From assembly GCA_047517485.1 (NCBI GenBank), contig JAKZSU010000043.1, positions 1 through 10,614 of the forward strand: a stretch of 10,614 bases of DNA, given 5' to 3'. Positions 6,076-10,614 of the stretch are shown here, piece by piece. The stretch's first letter is position 1, and each line of letters begins with the position of its first letter. The stretch comes from JAKZSU01 sp047517485 (GTDB lineage Bacteria; Pseudomonadota; Alphaproteobacteria; UBA7887). A program made the translations under genes and the position numbers. Below the pieces are notes generated by a model. The model was not told the origin of the DNA. It saw only the letters and a list, made by a program, of their open reading frames with translations, and did no database searches.

Positions 6076-6789
6076 ATGTTGACGCGCAAACAACACGAAT
6101 TGCTGATGTTCATCGACGAGCGGCTCGAGGCGACGGGCATTTCGCCATCGTTCGAGGAAATGAAGGCGGCGCTCAACCTGCGCTCCAAATCCGGCATTCA
6201 CCGGCTCATCGTGTCGTTGGAGGAACGCGGTTTCATTCGTCGCCTACCCCATCGCGCGCGGGCTCTCGAGGTGCTCAAGGTACCCAACGAGGGCGGCCGA
6301 CGGAAAATCGCCGCCGCCGACCCGGCGGCGTTTACGCCAAACGTGGTGCAGGGCAATTTCAAGCCGGCGATGGCGGGCCGCCATGTCGATAGCGTCGAGG
6401 ATAACGAAGCGATTGGCTTGCCACTCTACGGCCGCATCGCCGCGGGTACGCCGATCGAGGCGCTGAGCGATCCCGAACGGGTGATCGATATCCCGGCGAG
6501 CATGCTGGGTCGCGGCGAACATTACGCGCTGGAAATTTCCGGCAATTCGATGATCGACGCCGGAATTCTCGACGGCGACGTCGCGGTGATCGAGCGCGGC
6601 GATACCGCCGACAATGGCGAGATCGTGGTCGCCTTGATCGACGATTCCGAGGCCACGCTCAAAAGGCTGCGCCGCAAGGGCGCGTCGATCGCCTTGGAGC
6701 CCGCCAACCGCGACTACGAAACGCGTATATTCGGCCCCGATCGGGCGAAGATTCAGGGCCGTCTCATCGCTTTGCTCCGCCAGTACTAG
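6076..6789 (+). CDS. lexA: LexA repressor of the SOS response
   Basis: LexA (237 residues) represses DNA-damage genes and cleaves itself when RecA filaments form. The N-terminal winged-helix domain (MLTRKQHELL to about 68) contains the recognition segment SKSGIHRLIVSLEERGFI (37-54). A linker of about 50 residues, longer than in E. coli and common in alphaproteobacteria, leads to the S24 peptidase domain. The scissile Ala123-Gly124 is in GRIAAGTP, the nucleophile Ser158 in SGNSMID, and the general base Lys196 in EATLKRLRR; all are intact. The start at 6076 is chosen for the conserved MLTRKQ; an in-frame ATG at 6046 would add ten residues unlike the family. It follows moeA by 92 bases and has its own promoter and SOS boxes. 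Its last 26 bases overlap the 3' end of comEC on the other strand. Confidence 0.97.
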   Translation: MLTRKQHELLMFIDERLEATGISPSFEEMKAALNLRSKSGIHRLIVSLEERGFIRRLPHRARALEVLKVPNEGGRRKIAAADPAAFTPNVVQGNFKPAMAGRHVDSVEDNEAIGLPLYGRIAAGTPIEALSDPERVIDIPASMLGRGEHYALEISGNSMIDAGILDGDVAVIERGDTADNGEIVVALIDDSEATLKRLRRKGASIALEPANRDYETRIFGPDRAKIQGRLIALLRQY

Positions 6790-8941
6790 AACCCCGCTCG
6801 GCCACCCAGGGCCGCGCGCCACGCCGTTCGCGAACCGAGTCCACCCGCACCCGCCCCTCGCCTTGCGACCAAAAGGCATGCGCGCCGTCGCGCCATAGAT
6901 CGAAGCGGTCAATCACCAGGCCGGGTCCGGCGCAGCGTACACGGACCGGTACGGCACTGACCACGATATCCGAGAGCGCGCAATCTTCCGCCAACGCACG
7001 GCCGTCGAAAACCAGGGCAAAGACCGTCCCGTCGCCCGCCACGTAGCGACAGCCCAAGGAATCGCACGTAAGCGCGTCGGCGTCTTCGTCCCATGGCGCG
7101 GACTCCGTGCTGCCGTCGCGGCGCAGCCAAACCCCGGCATCGAACTTGGCGAGGCGTTTGCTCGACAGCGCCAGGCGGCCGTCGGGGCCGCGCACCGCGA
7201 ACAGCCGGCCGCTTTCGTCGACAAGGACGTCGGGGCGCGGCGCGGCAAGCGCGATCGCCAAACCCACGGCCATTGGCGCCAGCCCCCACAGGCGCCACGC
7301 GCCGCGCCAAAATGTGAGCCACAATCCGCCGGCCGCGATCGCGGCGATAAACAGCGGCGGCCACGCCGGAACAAGGGTGACCGCGCCCGGAAGATCGGCA
7401 CACCATTCGGCGATCGCGATCACCAGATCGATGCCCCACGCCATCGGCACCAACGCTAAGGCCTCGAGGCCGAACGGCATCAGCACCATTGCCGCCAACC
7501 CCCACGGCATGATCCACAAGGCGGTGGTCGGCACCGCGATCAGATTGGCGATCAGCCCGGCCACCGCGACCCGATTGAACAGGTAGGCGGCGAACGGCGC
7601 GGTCGCCAGGCTCGCCACCACGGTGGTCGCCATGACCGCGGCGAAATAGAGCATCACCCGGCGCGCGCCAAGACTGGCCCTGCCACGAAACGTCGAACGC
7701 GCGCGCAGCCATTCGTAAAACGCCACCAATGCCGTCACCGCGGCGAACGACAGTTGGAAGCTCGCGCCGAGCAGGCTTTCCGGCCGGAACACCAGGACCA
7801 CCACCGCGGCCCACGCCACCGGCCGCATGCTCACCGCCTCGCGATCGATCAGCACCGCGAACAAGACCAGCGCGACCATGATGTAGGCGCGCTGCGTCGG
7901 GATCGTCGCGCCGGTCAGCAACAGATACCCGAAGGCGCCGATCAACGCCGCTATCGCCGCCCATTTCTTGATCGGAAACCGCAACGCCACCGGCTCGTTC
8001 AGCGCCAGCAACAGACGCACGGTAAAGAACAGAATGCCGGCGATCAGCCCGAGATGCAGCCCCGAGATCGCCAACAAATGCGCCAGCCCGGCATCGCGCA
8101 GCGCGCTCAAGGTCTCGTCCGACAGGCGGCCGCGCAGACCGGTCAACAAGGCGACCGCGACCTGGGCGGCCTGGTCGTCGATGTCCTGGTCGTTCTCGTC
8201 GATCATCGCGGCGACAATGCGCGACGCCACACCGAGCCGTATCGCGGCGATCCGTTCGGCGACGACGCTGCTCGACGGCGCTCCCAACTCGATCACTTGC
8301 AAACCGCCAACCGCGTATCCGACCGCGCCGATGCCCTTGAAATAGAGCGCGCGGGCGAAGTCATAGGCACCGGGCGCGGCCGGCTCGGGCGGCGGCATCA
8401 GCACCGCGCGCACCCGCACCGACAGACCCGGTACCGGCGCCACCCCACGAGTACGCAATGAAAGCCGCACTCGATGCGGCCGTTGCTCGGGCGCGAGATC
8501 CTCGATCTCGTCGACCGCGATGACGATGCGATAGCCGACCGCGCGCGGCTCGACCTCGAGCAACCGCCCGCTGACCCAGTCCGGCCCATGCTCGCTCTGG
8601 AGAACCGGCGCCGCGACCCACATCGTCCGAACTTGGGCGAACGCGAAGCCAAGTGCGACGCTGAGCATCGCGAAGATCACCACGCGAGAGACAAACGACT
8701 CGCCGCGGCGCCACCAAAACAGCAGAGACAAGACAACGACGACGGCCGCGCCGGCGCCGGCCGGTGGCTCGTCGGTCAGGCCGAAATAGCCTGCAACCCC
8801 AATCCCGAGCCCGACCGGCACCCACAACAGCCAGCGGTCGCGCTCGGCAAGGAGGGCCCGTTGGATCCATGCCACCCCGCCCCCGCCGCCGTCATCGGTA
8901 TCGTTTTTCGCCGCCACCACCATCCGGTCGCCCATCGGCAT
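6764..8941 (-). CDS. comEC: ComEC/Rec2-family membrane protein (DNA uptake channel)
   Basis: ComEC proteins form the inner-membrane channel for single-stranded DNA in natural transformation. This 725-residue protein has two N-terminal membrane segments (about 37-55 and 64-105, broken by a basic turn), a soluble DUF4131-like region (about 110-220), and the Competence domain with many hydrophobic helices (about 260-565). Signature parts are HLLAISGLHLGLIAG (288-302), IPTQRAYIM (347-355) and SFQLSFAAV (395-403). The C-terminal 155 residues lie where many ComEC proteins have a metallo-beta-lactamase-like nuclease domain, but no HxHxDH is present and only one histidine is seen there. The first ATG (8941) is used; ATGs at 8935 and 8923 in the same frame are alternatives, and none has a clear ribosome-binding site. 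It converges with lexA (26-base overlap) and diverges from gltX (45 bases). Whether the host is competent cannot be told; the gene is widely kept in non-competent species. Confidence 0.92.
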   Translation of the reverse strand: MPMGDRMVVAAKNDTDDGGGGGVAWIQRALLAERDRWLLWVPVGLGIGVAGYFGLTDEPPAGAGAAVVVVLSLLFWWRRGESFVSRVVIFAMLSVALGFAFAQVRTMWVAAPVLQSEHGPDWVSGRLLEVEPRAVGYRIVIAVDEIEDLAPEQRPHRVRLSLRTRGVAPVPGLSVRVRAVLMPPPEPAAPGAYDFARALYFKGIGAVGYAVGGLQVIELGAPSSSVVAERIAAIRLGVASRIVAAMIDENDQDIDDQAAQVAVALLTGLRGRLSDETLSALRDAGLAHLLAISGLHLGLIAGILFFTVRLLLALNEPVALRFPIKKWAAIAALIGAFGYLLLTGATIPTQRAYIMVALVLFAVLIDREAVSMRPVAWAAVVVLVFRPESLLGASFQLSFAAVTALVAFYEWLRARSTFRGRASLGARRVMLYFAAVMATTVVASLATAPFAAYLFNRVAVAGLIANLIAVPTTALWIMPWGLAAMVLMPFGLEALALVPMAWGIDLVIAIAEWCADLPGAVTLVPAWPPLFIAAIAAGGLWLTFWRGAWRLWGLAPMAVGLAIALAAPRPDVLVDESGRLFAVRGPDGRLALSSKRLAKFDAGVWLRRDGSTESAPWDEDADALTCDSLGCRYVAGDGTVFALVFDGRALAEDCALSDIVVSAVPVRVRCAGPGLVIDRFDLWRDGAHAFWSQGEGRVRVDSVRERRGARPWVAERGSSTGGAKR

Positions 8942-8945
8942 CGAT

Positions 8946-8970
8946 TATGATAGTAAGCCTAACTGCTTAC
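8946..8970. promoter_or_regulatory. comEC-gltX divergent spacer with inverted repeat and -10-like box
   Basis: GTAAGC (8953-8958) and GCTTAC (8965-8970) form a perfect 6-base inverted repeat around CTAACT. TATGAT (8946-8951) on the plus strand, five of six matches to a -10 box, sits directly before it and could serve gltX. No -35 box stands out at the expected spacing. With only 45 bases between the two genes, any gltX promoter must extend into the comEC 5' end. Confidence 0.35.
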
Positions 8971-8977
8971 CGGTCTC

Positions 8978-8983
8978 GGAGGA
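8978..8983 (+). promoter_or_regulatory. Strong ribosome-binding site of gltX
   Basis: GGAGGA lies four bases before the ATG at 8987. It is the clearest Shine-Dalgarno sequence in the window and fixes the gltX start. Confidence 0.8.
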
Positions 8984-8986
8984 ACC

Positions 8987-10381
8987 ATGACCGTCGTTAC
9001 TCGTTTTGCGCCCTCGCCGACCGGATTTCTGCATATTGGCGGCGCCCGGACCGCGCTGTTCAATTGGCTGTTCGCGCGTCACCATGGCGGCGATTATCGG
9101 TTGCGGATCGAGGATACCGACCGCGCCCGCTCGACCGACGAAGCGGTGACCGCCATTATCGACGGTCTGCAATGGCTCGAATTGAACTGGGACGGCGAGA
9201 TAGTGCACCAGTTCGACGGCGCGGCGCACCACGCCGAAATCGCGCGCAGCCTCCTCGAGTCCGGTCATGCCTATCGGTGCTATTGCACCCGGGAGGAATT
9301 GGCGGACATGCGCGAACAAGCACGCGCCGAGGGCCGCACCCGGCGTTATGACGGCCGCTGGCGCGACCGCGATCCCGCCGATGCGCCCGAGGGTGTCCCG
9401 CCGGTGGTCCGCCTGAAAGTGCCGCTCGAAGGCGATACCGTGATCGACGATCTGGTTCAGGGCGAGGTCACCGTCGCCAACCAGCGCCTCGACGACATGA
9501 TTCTGTTGCGCGCCGACGGCACCCCCACTTACATGCTGTCGGTGGTGGTCGACGATCATGACATGGGTATCAGCCATATCATCCGCGGCGACGACCACCT
9601 GACCAACGCGTTTCGTCAAAGCCAGATGTACCGGGCGCTCGGCTGGGACATCCCGGCGTTCGCCCATATTCCGCTCATTCACGGCCCCGACGGCGGCAAA
9701 TTGTCGAAACGGCACGGCGCTCTCGGGGTCGATGCCTATCGCGACATGGGCTATTTGCCCGCCGCCTTGCGCAACTATCTGCTCCGGCTCGGCTGGTCGC
9801 ACGGCGACGATGAAGTGATCGATACCGCGCAAGCGGTTGCCTGGTTCGACCTCGACGCGGTGGGAAAATCGGCGGCACGATTCGATTTTGCCAAGCTCGA
9901 AAGCCTCAACGGGCATTATATCCGCGAGACCCCCGACGACAGCTTGCTCGGCTTGTTGCGACCGATACTTGAAGATCTCGTCGGCGCGCCCCTGGACGAG
10001 ACGGCACTGTTCCGGCTGTCGGCCGGTCTAGTGGGCCTCAAGCCGCGCGCCAATACCGTGAATGCCCTGGCCGAGTCGGCGCTGTTCTATGTCGCCAAGC
10101 CGCCTCTGGCAATGACCGAAAAGGCGACCAAAATTCTCGATCCCGACGCCAAATCGATGCTCTCGGCACTTGTGGAGATGCTTCGCGAGACTTCTGATTG
10201 GTCGGAATCCGAACTGGAATCGGGTCTTCGCGCATTCGCCGACGGCCGCGATCTGAAATTCGGCAAGGTCGCCCAACCGTTGCGCGCCGCGCTCACCGGA
10301 TCGACGGCGTCGCCGGGAATATTCGAGGTTATGGTTATCCTCGGGCGCGAGGAGGTTCTTTCTCGTCTGAGTGCTATATAG
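8987..10381 (+). CDS. gltX: Glutamate--tRNA ligase
   Basis: GltX (464 residues, normal length) charges tRNA-Glu, and in many alphaproteobacteria also tRNA-Gln, for later amidation by GatCAB. The class I catalytic fold is shown by FAPSPTGFLHIGGARTAL (7-24, with the HIGH motif as HIGG at 16-19), RIEDTDRARS (40-49), RGDDHL (200-205) and the KMSKS motif as KLSKR (238-242). The C-terminal helical anticodon-binding region (about 320-464) is complete. Of the zinc-binding residues known in E. coli GltX, Cys98 and Cys100 are present in CYCTREEL, but the second pair is replaced (YDGRWR, 121-126), so zinc is probably not bound. Alphaproteobacteria often have two gltX genes with different tRNA preferences; I cannot tell from this gene alone which type it is. 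The gene that often follows in relatives, gltA, is not here; mobile-element-like DNA begins about 58 bases later. Confidence 0.97.
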   Translation: MTVVTRFAPSPTGFLHIGGARTALFNWLFARHHGGDYRLRIEDTDRARSTDEAVTAIIDGLQWLELNWDGEIVHQFDGAAHHAEIARSLLESGHAYRCYCTREELADMREQARAEGRTRRYDGRWRDRDPADAPEGVPPVVRLKVPLEGDTVIDDLVQGEVTVANQRLDDMILLRADGTPTYMLSVVVDDHDMGISHIIRGDDHLTNAFRQSQMYRALGWDIPAFAHIPLIHGPDGGKLSKRHGALGVDAYRDMGYLPAALRNYLLRLGWSHGDDEVIDTAQAVAWFDLDAVGKSAARFDFAKLESLNGHYIRETPDDSLLGLLRPILEDLVGAPLDETALFRLSAGLVGLKPRANTVNALAESALFYVAKPPLAMTEKATKILDPDAKSMLSALVEMLRETSDWSESELESGLRAFADGRDLKFGKVAQPLRAALTGSTASPGIFEVMVILGREEVLSRLSAI

Positions 10382-10457
10382 TTTTTGTGACAGATTAGAT
10401 TAAGACCGGCGATTGCATCGCGGGGTGGGGCCCGGGAAATGTCGATAACAAACTGAG

Positions 10458-10492
10458 TTGACCGCTTTATGTACCATATGAATTGACCGCTT
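10458..10492. repeat. Direct repeat TTGACCGCTT, two copies
   Basis: Perfect 10-base copies at 10458-10467 and 10483-10492, spaced 25 bases start to start, lie just inside the proposed element end. The spacing places them on nearly the same DNA face relative to each other, as expected of binding sites for one protein such as a transposase. Confidence 0.6.
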
Positions 10493-10507
10493 CTGTTGTG
10501 GTGGTTT

Positions 10508-10567
10508 GGCCTGTGGATAAGTGGTCAGGTCGGCTGCTTTGCCGAGCTGTCCACTTATCCACAGGCC
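10508..10567. repeat. Large hairpin with two perfect DnaA-box sequences
   Basis: Arms of 27 bases (10508-10534 and 10541-10567) pair at 25 positions around the six-base loop TGCTTT; the first 17 pairs from the base are perfect. Each arm contains the nonamer TTATCCACA (10555-10563, and on the minus strand 10520-10512), which is exactly the consensus DnaA box. The boxes point toward each other's strand as an inverted pair. The structure sits between the TTGACCGCTT repeats and the stop of a possible leftward gene. It could be a transcription terminator-like fold for that gene, a DnaA-regulated element end, or both. Confidence 0.8.
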
Positions 10568-10591
10568 CGGGCTCGGTCGCGTCGAAGCGGG

Positions 10592-10614
10592 TCACGCGGC
10601 CTGGAGCCTGTCGT
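10592..10614 (-). CDS. Possible C-terminus of a leftward transposition gene
   Basis: One minus-strand frame reads DRLQAA and a TGA stop at 10594-10592, 24 bases before the hairpin. The other two frames run into the hairpin. The position fits the last gene of an insertion sequence, but six residues cannot identify a protein and it may be no gene at all. Confidence 0.2.

Larger units (their letters stand above)
10440..10614 (-). mobile_element. Probable insertion-sequence end, IS21-like, truncated by the window
   Basis: After gltX the sequence changes character. From a possible TG-starting end at 10440 (TGTCGATAAC) it carries two copies of TTGACCGCTT 25 bases apart, then a large hairpin, then the possible 3' end of a leftward gene. 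Short repeated motifs of the TTGACC kind just inside the end are typical of several IS21-family elements, and a leftward transposition gene ending shortly inside the element would fit. The end does not resemble the element end at 1-141, so this would be a different element. The boundary and the family are inferred from pattern only. Confidence 0.45.

Noticed and set aside
7754..8461. Plus-strand open frame (235 codons) opposite comEC
   Set aside because: Gln/Arg/His-rich mirror of a membrane-protein gene, with no start signal.
8945..9916. Minus-strand open frame (323 codons) opposite gltX
   Set aside because: gltX has every catalytic motif and a strong ribosome-binding site; the antisense frame has neither.
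10409..10421. Small hairpin GCGAT-TGC-ATCGC after gltX as a terminator
   Set aside because: A five-base stem with no following T run is too weak for an intrinsic terminator.
10508..10567. Reading the DnaA-box pair as a chromosomal replication origin
   Set aside because: Only two boxes are present, with no AT-rich unwinding region, dnaA, hemE or other origin genes nearby, and the boxes are arms of one hairpin next to element-like repeats.

Overview
The window looks like chromosomal DNA of a high-GC alphaproteobacterium, most likely Rhodospirillales-like. The evidence is the gene order trpG-trpD-trpC-moaC-moeA-lexA-comEC-gltX, which I know as a conserved alphaproteobacterial neighbourhood, and a GAAC-N7-GAAC SOS box in front of lexA, the alphaproteobacterial form of the LexA operator. 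The assignment is by content and synteny, not by a database search.

Layout. Positions 1 to about 140 are the end of an IS21-family insertion sequence: the first eight codons of its istA transposase gene read leftward off the edge (MYTVDLYL), and its structured outer end lies inside a broken gene. That broken gene (140-371, minus) is the 5' part of a periplasmic solute-binding protein. An intact paralogue (737-1558, minus) sits next to it. These genes and their AT-richer spacers look like an accessory insertion beside trpG, where trpE is often found in relatives. From 1868 to 5983 runs a tight plus-strand operon, trpGDC-moaC-moeA, with junctions from a 4-base overlap to a 10-base gap. It covers anthranilate synthase amidotransferase, anthranilate phosphoribosyltransferase and indole-glycerol-phosphate synthase, then two molybdenum cofactor enzymes. 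lexA (6076-6789) has its own promoter overlapped by an SOS box. comEC (minus, 6764-8941) converges on lexA with a 26-base overlap and diverges from gltX (8987-10381) across 45 bases. After gltX, where relatives often carry gltA, the sequence from about 10440 to the end looks like the end of a second, different insertion sequence. It has repeated TTGACCGCTT motifs and a striking 27-base-arm hairpin that carries two perfect DnaA-box sequences.

How it fits together. The core is housekeeping: tryptophan synthesis, Mo-cofactor synthesis, SOS control, DNA uptake or membrane channel, and glutamyl-tRNA synthesis. The unusual material is at the two edges, where mobile DNA appears to have opened the ancestral neighbourhood on both sides. 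I found no tRNA, rRNA, CRISPR array or obviously novel multi-gene system. The best leads are the DnaA-box hairpin at 10508-10567, the interrupted and intact solute-binding protein pair, and the hairpin just upstream of trpG.
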